From a virus: a stretch of 22,480 nucleotides of DNA. The stretch lies in IMG/VR virus record IMGVR_UViG_3300030060_003905, positions 1 to 22,480 of that record, one strand, 5' to 3'. The notes beneath the pieces were generated by a model that did no database searches, was not told the origin of the DNA, and worked only from the letters and a program-made list of their open reading frames with translations. Position numbers and translations under genes: made by a program. Below, piece after piece: positions 9,701 through 15,736 of the stretch (positions are counted from its first letter, which is position 1; every line of letters begins with the position of its first letter).

Positions 9701-10688
9701 GAGAAGCATGAGTATTAAGATAATGTTTAACATTAGAAGTTGTTCCTAATAAACCATAACCACAAGCAACTAACGTTTGATTATCCGAATCTAATTTAGG
9801 CATGTTAGAATCATGAGAATCAAAGACAGCAAATTTAGTATCTTTAGGAATATCAACTCCTAAACTTGGGGAGAACTCTATTGTGTCTCCCCATACCTCT
9901 GATTCTAAAATTTCAGTAATTTTAGCAAAATGGTGATTATCAGCATTATCTGAATAAACCAATACCCATAAACTATCTATATTATCCTTTAATAAAACTT
10001 TATCTCCACTAGTATGAGAAGTGGCAACTGTATTATTAAATCCTCTAATTACTGTTAAAGAACCCGAAACCGCAGTTACTAACATTTCTTCATTATTAAT
10101 AACTATTATGTCATTAACGGAAATACCAGTAGTGCTTGCTACTCCAATGGTGGTATCAGTAGCATCTTCATTTCCACTTAATGTAGTTTTATCTGTTATA
10201 AATCTTTGACCAGTATTACTATGATAATCATAACTTCTTAGAATATTACCTCTAGTAGTTTCTAAATTAGATAAGTGGTCACTAGTGGTAGTTGAATTAG
10301 GGTATTTTCTATTTACTGTTGAGTAAGTTTGCGTAGCCGAACCATCTGTAGTAGTACCCTGCGCTTCATGAAAATGATAAGAATTATTAATTCCAAATTT
10401 AGAATTAGTTAAAGTTGTATTATCTGCTTTATGTATTTCATAACTATTTATAGTATCAGCCGCAGATAAAAGTTTAAAATCATCAAATCTTTCATGAACT
10501 TCCCCTCTGACTAATAAAGGATTTAAGGGAGTTTTATAAATTGCTTTTTGCATAAAGTTACCAGAATAAGTATTGGCATTTGTAATATTAGTATCTATAA
10601 TATCAGTATTAGCCTGTGCTATAGTGTTTGCGGAAAATGCTTTACGCATAGCAAAAACACTAGTAAAGTCACCCATACCTTTTGTCAT
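714..10688 (-). CDS. Giant tail hub / tail tip protein (3324 aa)
   Basis: This is the largest gene here. ATG 10688 overlaps the previous stop (ATGA) and has GAGGGGG seven bases upstream. Two parts look like tail-hub (gp27/gpJ-like) domains: residues about 918-977, containing SGVVESVEQVVEDGMFKLKV and GRNDVGKLLGPIVN, and the C-terminal 350 residues, with LFIGKIENDMLGIVSFGETF near 2972, DVINSLLSSEDIQYDI near 3023, NEIIVYGSGVKTI near 3118 and GIELIRSGDIITLDFP near 3180. Between and before them lie small beta modules: VIRGFNNTVATSHTSGDKV (about 168-233), two VG-type modules (about 1644-1700 and 2404-2503) and 'GD.iF...G..iGkI' segments near 1010, 1280, 2090 and 2875. Composition is Asn/Ser/Thr/Asp-rich, with no transmembrane segment seen. 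I infer the central tail-tip protein, possibly carrying enzymatic or adhesive inserts that I could not identify. A tail-tip role is fairly sure; domain limits are not. Confidence 0.72.
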   Translation of the reverse strand: MTKGMGDFTSVFAMRKAFSANTIAQANTDIIDTNITNANTYSGNFMQKAIYKTPLNPLLVRGEVHERFDDFKLLSAADTINSYEIHKADNTTLTNSKFGINNSYHFHEAQGTTTDGSATQTYSTVNRKYPNSTTTSDHLSNLETTRGNILRSYDYHSNTGQRFITDKTTLSGNEDATDTTIGVASTTGISVNDIIVINNEEMLVTAVSGSLTVIRGFNNTVATSHTSGDKVLLKDNIDSLWVLVYSDNADNHHFAKITEILESEVWGDTIEFSPSLGVDIPKDTKFAVFDSHDSNMPKLDSDNQTLVACGYGLLGTTSNVKHYLNTHASRPFFYFLNGKDKLEPATRYVLRSSSYNGSTHTYTYSTFVTDQEYGTDIIDYGPYTMEASIVDMMYKADNPAAMDFLLINDNSLELHKNYSSNADKITVNGTSASFDNSQNDLDGTEGTNWGLAGILRDSRFNISDSADSDNDDAYCIDSATDATATTIFLDDTDLGTDESSDTDNDLELKFLSHAVDLDHNKMYCAVDSTNHLKNAFRMAHRPNDDDSNYHSYAIGQTRYMHYTDSPLTNNIAPNAMEMIDYESVTASGGYVDIVFADTQKILAKKIKEGDPLFIHEIIFSEEQGLNRISEIGTFNYFIGDTTLTVDNLTEGQDIRFLLMSPIPNSKTDTGSRDDPLYDGFTVSVSGTLYHIIPDSISNPSSGSQIITPRLWRKATDTEYNTTTLAAGSVPSFNTKGYRRKYSFNADNIMTNIPIDSEINGYSLDYDGSSAAPTKRNLTTFNNLFETNGSSIKVGSTNIEKQEHSRINDINLILRGGSATGHRLHIEYGDKLNKFVKLKTHLKDERFLESYNKTDFLPYSYGMSNVSLYGYPINTESVPVSGSQKRYDLSQNGLTTNNHVRGTLSYLDYFKGIYDIEKRVFSGVVESVEQVVEDGMFKLKVKGRNDVGKLLGPIVNKDYKFTEDIVYSTIGPVERMMMYGSINNSSNGARYEIGTTEIVIAVDSSNQNVAADEGDLLFTTQGVFIGRIYGISGSTFTLEEGIPTALKDDEVIMISSQFANRSGTDLKLDVVPDDILDTSAASETVKQFVRGNTISFAKALSSNPYTTTRVNSLSGTSDKGIIFTGGNSLSLSNEFAPYNDSTTLVGSSSSNHPLAKGYSIHAPDKIDFDLPFYCHLADEITDKFTIDFVNLHTVSSLTDYEIVNLTSKDKETSIEVAPICPVVLARVDNNPLDSRDKYLVSVGNFPDTQPKGYNGIFQFELIGAGTSLEDYIEELKEGDFIFDSSGNLFGKIIDISTGSNAGLANDRVAFTLDRPLFKSITSSEGIYKYYGEASPPQYYSASDFDFDDASGIDKFGGTKYKVGVLTAQNTASMAFLSSLSAGMRIHIEGHTLGANNGVFTIGHVFEDDAADDAHVIFFSRKYESTKFTNTAKGLFEDSSLDNTLRITVLTDYFTQGLYFLNTQGLGQGGVVTLTNPLLSSPNAADNIRKPVKWSGGIYHHITDESVSKDSTGQYSYGSNLLYSDMIDRYGNTKWRYFGLQRGKYLSYINRRRKDGQIKDTYATDKGRVNGYATAYRISDAKFGRNKLMKYPYGYHNNDYAWAVKMVDASGTIGMLFDNKAASFTDNTCDTNDTAGTGSSFGSNPRIIQMDSTSLLKVGMSVTGTGITNTAYITQIDSGTLFRIDRDVASDQTNTTLTFVDDNLIKTHPYFLEYSSPESRDFRPVMGSNFADFNKHGTTIYSPDETNYNSLIYPRFMPRIHDNFRGGDWQEDTESPLNDSAGNELVYRRWKGEAYDIEWGEGSTDAAYVDPAADDSTTFSASLVSRWVKLFGWPDKNNNRTFKLASSFADVSSGNGRLQMDVDTPPFTQIGVSLSGSKLGRDVRGSADTTTGDMGISVLYPPWIGPKFDGITRAKDHWELPDPKTQRWFMFSPADMYPDSMARKHHIGYSGTVNSVTVNRKFTDYSLLLKGESSFANSGTTHEYYEGALQEEQEIDDQYETLPISESSISPSEMKRFGLMRLVDCTYDWHFNLVDPERISDIKNMTTPNFEYTRYQPLVRLNLEITGYGTSDTVVTVDANPSSLLEIGDQIFTDKGKYIGKVIDENTSSSSFTLVEDARRPILKADGTPCLYYGFVYVCGKNTVIATQDWWDSFYQFTTYGRGGENSFLTPTKQKGTNMLQQMWNGYANRRESGSTIHYQIPYGFIDGNTANIQNDPITNITAWGKNVSGLTDHTLTDNITSSTFLEHFNESFMYFGQSATVGIQYVSPIVALPPCFRTFYAHNFTSTNPERTINAMQSKTYLVNRNTGTSSDTNTIGSEYSHVSNILEFIQEGGNPYWRCGVVALGRYDVENATKIKTPIGSRISMFPDYRGGAVRSFPYSKPARLRTPAADSDEESLQTYGDGFGKITGTFTVSGCTLTHNSNAVACSSSAAIRVGHSLASYTRSDGSSGSGIPSGAVVKTITTGTEGVDVTAFTMSNTEGGDVNFTDPDGSGTEASATITFGNEVDYADEKSHEFTFIGAQGVLDNGGFGAVAGDSVEQGTTTGAAGATFYVELEEGKATKNYVADGVFGVFVPNLYLGISSLVGTTALSNSETQEGTVSFTSVAGDGPNNMTREGSLRIEIDAEGSTNYNPFLNFVDLTGMYLVANFGTQVGKKPTRLDFRPFKNDSSVYDISWFADNNSEGTTNAISYFQGQTSMADTMVDPNHIIYVKEHKRNITGKVVAHELLLDNVPLDNSGAIDFYDNYRIMRPAETCLWRNSPNEIDINCLSSRTTKRPDSDLMYGDTPNLLRINKDQEFLGPDTKNSNFQLQAHTGINEAVMSMYVAIDPDARHAQYLHLGSDTDGDSDTHTLTVALNSNQVTGTNTVFQTDLKEGDVILLDHQKCYVKSIESNTSLTIAGKFANDAALSSSANGWLFNNTYLVLRDYIHLFNPTGNRNTFKSGSPYNMLLTDGLSKQKISMGVEADYYDDRALCKLFIGKIENDMLGIVSFGETFTLKSNKPTKAETYSSAKIGSTIVIGQEVEDVINSLLSSEDIQYDIQDDREYPYYIAPNYQGIDIFNAANFAARYKEKEIRLDEIGISLIKQTNTRDYRPIVLSYDNTNLNIISVTRNKSTFDLYNEIIVYGSGVKTIKRNRKSIEKFGKKTLEDVNMELISQDDVDSRAKTLLKAHSEGDDRFTVKMSKNGIELIRSGDIITLDFPAEGIQSGQYKIYEIRRELMGLVELEVGTYRKDLANRFAELSMLNKSNAASIRGSQFTSTTAPLDFFDTVKLKELRLVIKKISLADPSAFTLGFQTLTERKLDFGTTMAPLDTITTIITDEDLI

Positions 10689-13231
10689 GAATTTTCCCCC
10701 TCAAATCTAAAATAAAGTAAAGTGTTTCTAAAGTTAGGAATTAATGTATCTAAACTATTGAAGTTTTCTTTTACATCTTTAGTAATTGCGAACTCATGTA
10801 TTTCTCCCATAAACTGAGAAGCCCTTCTAGTTTCTAAAACATCATTACCATTAGAACCTAAATAACAATCACTCTCGTCAAATGCAAAATCAACGATAGG
10901 ATTATCCGTTCTAATAGTTACATCTCTTACCGTTAAAGTTTCTCCAGTAGCCGCACTTATACTACTATTGATACTTGCCTCTGTAACTACAATAAAAGAA
11001 TTAGCAGTTAAAGATACTTCATTAACAACCCAAATACCATTTAAATCTGCATCATTAGCACCATCTACACTTACATAATCTCCAGCAGTTAAACCATGTG
11101 GGTCTATTGTAGTAATAGTAGCAGAAGGGTCGCCAACACCACCATCCCCAACAATACTGTTTATTACGAAATCTTTTTCATTAAACTGTTGAGTAGGAAC
11201 ATTAACTCCATCAATCATTAAGTTTATTCTTTTAGCGTTAGCATCATAACTCATGGATAAATGGAACGGCCTTAAAAGATAAGATGCCTCCTTCCAAGTT
11301 TCTCCTAATAGTGGCGCACCAAAAGAAGCATGTTTATCTCCACCCACATCTACTAAAGTTGCTCCACTATCATTTACCAATCTCAATCCATTAAAAAGTT
11401 TAGAAGGTAAAGTCTTGTATAGAGTTCTAGCAAAATAAAATTCTTCTTTAGGAGTAACTGAGTCCGTACTTGTATCTGCTGTTTTATAATCTTGGCCCGA
11501 ATCAGTGTTATTATTATCTGATTGTAAATTGGTTGTTTGAGTTGTACTGGCATCATAACCCCTAGTAACAGTTAACGTATTTCCAGAAATAGCAGTTACT
11601 AAAACTAACTCATTACCTAATCTCAATATATCTGTTACACTTATATCTCTAGCATCATCCACATAAAAAGTTGTTTCAGTTTTTGTTCTTACTGGTTTAA
11701 CTAATTTACATGCGGCCATATACGCATAGTCGACATCATCATCTGAATCTGCATGAATAGTTTCTATATAGCCTAAAGAAATAGGTTCTTTTTGTTCTAT
11801 AGTAGATATATTAGTTGGTGATGAATTATCCCAAGCAGAAGAATAAAATCTTGAAGTCGCAAATTGTGTATATAATTTTCTTCCTCTCCACATCCTATTA
11901 GCCATATCTAAATTATTAACACCATCAACAGCAAGGCTACTTCTTCCTTGAGTAATAAAAGATATTATTCCTTCTGTATCTGCTCCCTTTAAAGTGTGAA
12001 AAACTATCAAATTTCCACTTGACATAGTTTCATCAATTAATAAACTAGTAGCGGAATTACCAGAGGTTACCCAATCATTCGGGTCTAAAACCAGTGTGCT
12101 TCCAGATTGTAGTCTAACTTGATAAAATCCGTCATTACTAGTAGAACCCACTACTTTAATAAATCGTAAGTTGCTAGTCCAACTACCGCTTGCTCTAACA
12201 ATAGTAGGAAGACTAGAAAAACTTTCATTAGCATTATCAAATACCACATTTACACTAGATGTATTTATTGTTTCACTTCCTCCACCTAAAGATGTACCAC
12301 TATACGTAGAACTATTAACATATAACCTATCGACATCTACTTGATAACCGTCATCTTGAGTTATTCTATGATATTTCACTCTATCTTCACTAGTTAGATG
12401 AACTGGTTTTCCAAATACAAAACTAGTTTCATCTGTTTGTTCAATCGCTGAACCATAATATTCTTCATCAGCAGTTATAACAGGTGAGTTACTTTCAATA
12501 GTTACAGTACTAACATTTCCATTTTTATCTTTACCCTTTAACACGCAACCAATTTTATATTCGGCTGGTTGATTCATATTTGTTCTAGTCATATTCTTTA
12601 AATAAAATTCACAATTAGCATTATAGAATAATGTCATTTTATGATTTAACCTATTATCTGTATAAATAGGGGCAAATTGACTATGAGATATAGCAGTAGT
12701 TCCATCATATGCTCTAGTAACTGTAATTTCTGTTGAATTACCAAAGTGCCTATCAATAGATACAATAAGCATTTTTTCATTACCTATTCTAATATAATTT
12801 CCACCATGTAAATATTCGGTACTAGTGACTTCAAATGCAGTAACAGAATTGTTTATTGCTTCTGCTAAATAAGCAACATGTTCATGAGAGAAATAAGCAG
12901 AAGACCTAGAACTAGCAACGGCTATATTACCAACAGAAGAAAACGCCTTCGCTGTAAATGGTAGTTCTAAATTAGTAGCATCAATATTTGTGCTTACATT
13001 AGGAACTCCTCCAGCAGTAGTATAGTCTTTACCTATAGACCAACCAAAACCATTTACATCATAAGGAGTTATAATACCCTCAATCGTAAAAGAACTTTTA
13101 TGACCCCATAAACCATAAGGGTCGTCTGAATCTGTTGGTATATGTTTACTATAATCTAAGTGAACATAACCGTCACCCATAATAGGAAACACTAATGACT
13201 TTTTATCCCCACTATAAATCCTATAACTCAT
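10685..13231 (-). CDS. Tail-tip protein with lectin-like (LamG/ConA-type) end segments (848 aa)
   Basis: I place the start at ATG 13231 (MSYRIYSGDKK), five bases after the preceding TGA. A TTG six codons upstream is in frame, but neither has a clear ribosome binding site. Residues about 8-60 contain GDGYVHLDYSKH and SFTIEGIITPYDVNGFGWSI. The last 200 residues contain HLSMSYDANAKRINLMIDGV, then FMGEIHEFAITKD and finally TLLYFRFEG. These are the opening and closing strands expected of a concanavalin A/LamG-type jelly roll, separated here by about 580 residues. The insert holds two copies of a small beta module, near 125-189 (IRIGNEKMLIVS, ITVTRAYDGTTAISH) and 514-564 (LRLGNELVLVTAISGNTLTV). The gene stop overlaps the hub start. 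I infer a carbohydrate-binding or structural tail-tip protein. The LamG call is by pattern and could be wrong; tail-tip placement is firmer. Confidence 0.55.
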   Translation of the reverse strand: MSYRIYSGDKKSLVFPIMGDGYVHLDYSKHIPTDSDDPYGLWGHKSSFTIEGIITPYDVNGFGWSIGKDYTTAGGVPNVSTNIDATNLELPFTAKAFSSVGNIAVASSRSSAYFSHEHVAYLAEAINNSVTAFEVTSTEYLHGGNYIRIGNEKMLIVSIDRHFGNSTEITVTRAYDGTTAISHSQFAPIYTDNRLNHKMTLFYNANCEFYLKNMTRTNMNQPAEYKIGCVLKGKDKNGNVSTVTIESNSPVITADEEYYGSAIEQTDETSFVFGKPVHLTSEDRVKYHRITQDDGYQVDVDRLYVNSSTYSGTSLGGGSETINTSSVNVVFDNANESFSSLPTIVRASGSWTSNLRFIKVVGSTSNDGFYQVRLQSGSTLVLDPNDWVTSGNSATSLLIDETMSSGNLIVFHTLKGADTEGIISFITQGRSSLAVDGVNNLDMANRMWRGRKLYTQFATSRFYSSAWDNSSPTNISTIEQKEPISLGYIETIHADSDDDVDYAYMAACKLVKPVRTKTETTFYVDDARDISVTDILRLGNELVLVTAISGNTLTVTRGYDASTTQTTNLQSDNNNTDSGQDYKTADTSTDSVTPKEEFYFARTLYKTLPSKLFNGLRLVNDSGATLVDVGGDKHASFGAPLLGETWKEASYLLRPFHLSMSYDANAKRINLMIDGVNVPTQQFNEKDFVINSIVGDGGVGDPSATITTIDPHGLTAGDYVSVDGANDADLNGIWVVNEVSLTANSFIVVTEASINSSISAATGETLTVRDVTIRTDNPIVDFAFDESDCYLGSNGNDVLETRRASQFMGEIHEFAITKDVKENFNSLDTLIPNFRNTLLYFRFEGENS

Positions 13232-13235
13232 AATA

Positions 13236-14036
13236 TCACATACTTGCAAAGGCTATTTCAAATGATAAATTAAATTCAATAAAAGGAGAGCCCCCGACAA
13301 AAGTAGTGTCAAATGAACGAACAAAACCATCTAGCCCTTGTATAGTATTAGTATCTGTAACTATAGGTTTAGGGAATTTACTTTTAGGAACACTCGAAGA
13401 GGCATCTAATTCACTTCCACCTTTATCTCTTACAGCATAAGTAAAAGGAATCAAAGGGCAGTTCTCTGACGTTAAACCAGTGCCTACATTAGTTATTATA
13501 TTTTCTCCAGCATCTTCATCGTGATATAAAAATTTAGGACCAACTCTTGAAGGGATTAAAATAATTAAACGGTTTAAGTTCTGTTGTGATTGCATAAAAG
13601 ATGAATCTACATATGAATGTATTAATTGAGCGATTTCTTGCGCCGTCATGTTTACACTAACATGGGCTCCATCTGCATCCGTATATGTGTTTGTAGAATC
13701 AGTTGGGTCTACTTCACTTTCGGGTAAATCACCAGCGTTAAATTGTTTATGGATTGTTTGTTCAGTTATAATACCACTAAGAGAAACTGACTTTGTAGAC
13801 ATACCTAAATCTAAACCAAGTGAAACCGATTCACCAGTAGCAATACCTATTGCTGGAGTAGGAAAAGCCATTATGTTTTTAGATGTAGAAATAGAAACAT
13901 TATCACATTTAAGTGCTATTCTATTTGTTTGGAACTTTTTCATAGAATCACCTGCACTATCAGCAATAGGACTCCTTGAACTTAAGTCAAGATAAACATA
14001 ATGAGAATCTAAATCAGTAGAAGAAAACGTAGCCAT
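13236..14036 (-). CDS. Distal-tail (Dit-like) or tail-tube-fold protein (266 aa)
   Basis: The gene starts at ATG 14036, one base after the TAA of the tape measure gene, with GAGGT about six bases upstream. Early residues (about 45-95) include SISTSKNIMAFPTPAIGI followed by LGLDLGMSTKSVSLSGIIT. Residues about 135-165 are helical (AQEIAQLIHSYVD) and run into LNRLIILIPSRVGPKFLYHD. The C-terminus returns to beta strands (GLDGFVRSFDTTFVGGSPFI, then FNLSFEIAFASM). A small beta-barrel protein directly after the tape measure gene is normally the distal tail protein, which caps the tube and holds the hub. That role rests mainly on gene order, while the 'LG....tKsvsLSG.it' strand pair and closing beta sheet fit a tube-like barrel. 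An extra tube-fold ring protein is the main alternative. Confidence 0.55.
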   Translation of the reverse strand: MATFSSTDLDSHYVYLDLSSRSPIADSAGDSMKKFQTNRIALKCDNVSISTSKNIMAFPTPAIGIATGESVSLGLDLGMSTKSVSLSGIITEQTIHKQFNAGDLPESEVDPTDSTNTYTDADGAHVSVNMTAQEIAQLIHSYVDSSFMQSQQNLNRLIILIPSRVGPKFLYHDEDAGENIITNVGTGLTSENCPLIPFTYAVRDKGGSELDASSSVPKSKFPKPIVTDTNTIQGLDGFVRSFDTTFVGGSPFIEFNLSFEIAFASM

Positions 14037-14037
14037 C

Positions 14038-15732
14038 TTAATACCTCACATTAGTAGACGAGGAAGTAGTTCTATTTATTTCCGTATTAACCATTCGTCC
14101 TATTTTCTTTGCTATATCCCTTAACTCTGAATCTGATGACCCAACTCTACCACTTACATTTACATTAATAGTATTACCACCTGTCATTTTTCTACTTTCA
14201 GCGTTTGAATGAACCCTTGCCCCTTTAGGTAAATTAACTAATTCTGGTCCTCTTTCCCCTACAACTGTTAAACCACCTGATGATACTCCGCCATTTGCCA
14301 TGAAGGGTAATTTAAAATCTCGAACAAAGTTTACTATTTTTGCTACCTGATTACCTAAAAATGTTAATACCTTTGTTACTAATTTAACTAATGGATGTTT
14401 CTGAACCTTTGCTGGTAAACCCGTAAAAAAATCTTTTATCTTGTTGCCTATTGCTACACCTAAATCAAATAAATGTTTAAGAGTCAAATCCCAAAACACT
14501 AATTTAAGTAAACCAAATAATAATCCCATAGTCATATTAACGGCAAACTTAGCAACTTCTAATAAAATACCTATTAGTCCGCCAAATATTTTTGCTATTC
14601 CCGTTATTAATAAAGTAATTCTTTCCCCAAATGTTCCACTACCAAAGAAAGCACCAAATAAATCAAAGACTCCTGATAAGATAAGCATTACTGATTCTAT
14701 TACTCCCTGTATAGTATCAATTACTACCTGCATTGCTTGTGCGTTTTCCATTATTTTTCTAATAATAGAGAAAACAATAAATGCTCCCATGATAAATAAT
14801 ATGAAATATAAAGAAAACTTAAGCGCTAATCCCATTACCTTTCCTACTTTAGCGCCTAACTTAACAAAAGTAAGTCCTCGTATTGCATTTAATCTTGCAA
14901 AACGTTCTTTCATTTTTTCTCTAGTAAAATATTGTTTTCGAAAGTTCTTAAATCCCTCAACCATATTTGTCATTTCTTTACCAAAAGCCCTTCCTATAGT
15001 TGCTTCACCACCAAACTTTTCTTTTCCTCTTTTTTGATGTCCTTTCAAAGCACCTATTCTTCTGTTTAATGTAGTTACAATTTGTCCCTGCCCTTCAACG
15101 CCTTCTAATTGGTCCCTTCTTGCTTCAAACTCTTTAATTTGTTTTTCTCTTGATATAAGTCTTGCTTTTAATTTTTGTGTTTCAGCCAATTTAGTTTCCG
15201 CAGTATCTAACTTCAAAGCCTTTCTAGTTTTGCTTCTATGTTTATCTACCATTTTACCTATTTTTTTATACTGATTAGAATATAAACCTATAACTTGTTT
15301 AGTGGCTTCTTTTTGTGCTTTTGTCGCACTTAATCCAGCATTCCTTAACCCTTCATATGTGACTTTTAACTCTAAATTAGTTTTAACGAGTTCATCAAAA
15401 TTAGATTTAATTTTTAACTTACTAATAACTTCCCCTAGTTCCTTATATTTATCATTCATTTTACTAGTAGCAATCATGGCTTCATTTGATTTTTCTATTG
15501 CCTTTGCTTGAGCATCGTTATAAAATGTAACAAGTTGAACTGCGCCTCTAAGATAATTTTGTAATTTCCAAAGACCTGTACCCGATAATAACCTACTAGC
15601 GGCTGTCCATAATTTACTATCATTTGCCGCTTTACCGATTGTCTTACCATAACTCTCTGCGGCTTGATTAGCAATTTCTACGGCTTCCGCTAAAGAATAT
15701 AACTCTGTTGTTAATTTCTTTGTATCACTCAT
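14038..15732 (-). CDS. Tape measure protein (564 aa)
   Basis: ATG 15732 has AGGGG upstream and follows the stop of the GT frame by four bases. The N-terminal half (residues 1-290) is highly helical and charged, with long Lys/Glu/Arg stretches such as LAETQKLKARLISREKQIKE. Hydrophobic segments follow: about 295-325 (KFSLYFILFIMGAFIVFSII), 345-365 and 371-415 (ITGIAKIFGGLIGILLEVAK). The C-terminal part has FMANGGVSSGGLTVVGERGP at about 478-497, the GG..V.GERGPEL signature frequent near the end of phage tape measure proteins, then a Ser/Thr-rich end. The protein fixes tail length and is released towards the host envelope at infection; the hydrophobic segments fit a role in membrane passage. At about 1.5 angstroms per residue the length predicts a tail of at most some 85 nm. 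Position after the G/GT pair makes this call strong. Confidence 0.88.
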   Translation of the reverse strand: MSDTKKLTTELYSLAEAVEIANQAAESYGKTIGKAANDSKLWTAASRLLSGTGLWKLQNYLRGAVQLVTFYNDAQAKAIEKSNEAMIATSKMNDKYKELGEVISKLKIKSNFDELVKTNLELKVTYEGLRNAGLSATKAQKEATKQVIGLYSNQYKKIGKMVDKHRSKTRKALKLDTAETKLAETQKLKARLISREKQIKEFEARRDQLEGVEGQGQIVTTLNRRIGALKGHQKRGKEKFGGEATIGRAFGKEMTNMVEGFKNFRKQYFTREKMKERFARLNAIRGLTFVKLGAKVGKVMGLALKFSLYFILFIMGAFIVFSIIRKIMENAQAMQVVIDTIQGVIESVMLILSGVFDLFGAFFGSGTFGERITLLITGIAKIFGGLIGILLEVAKFAVNMTMGLLFGLLKLVFWDLTLKHLFDLGVAIGNKIKDFFTGLPAKVQKHPLVKLVTKVLTFLGNQVAKIVNFVRDFKLPFMANGGVSSGGLTVVGERGPELVNLPKGARVHSNAESRKMTGGNTINVNVSGRVGSSDSELRDIAKKIGRMVNTEINRTTSSSTNVRY

Positions 15733-15736
15733 TTAA

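Noticed and set aside
714-10688. A diversity-generating retroelement acting on the tail-tip genes
   Set aside because: No reverse transcriptase and no long near-identical template/variable repeat pair is visible in this window. The hub modules are similar only at protein level. Such an element could still lie outside.
10685-13249. TTG at 13249 as the start of the 848-residue tail-tip protein
   Set aside because: ATG 13231 lies five bases past the preceding stop and fits the spacing seen elsewhere. The TTG would overlap the upstream gene and has no ribosome binding site; the choice stays somewhat open, as the ATG lacks one too.
13648-13995. Plus-strand frame of 115 codons, plus others of 60-100 codons opposite the tail-tip genes
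   Set aside because: All are antisense to well supported minus-strand genes, show no spacing or ribosome binding pattern, and have shadow composition.
14441-15037. A 198-codon open frame on the plus strand, opposite the tape measure gene
   Set aside because: It lies wholly antisense to a strongly supported gene. Its product is Pro/Asn/Ile/Ser-rich in the way expected from the complement of Lys/Glu/Gly-rich codons, and no ribosome binding site or neighbouring plus-strand gene supports it.
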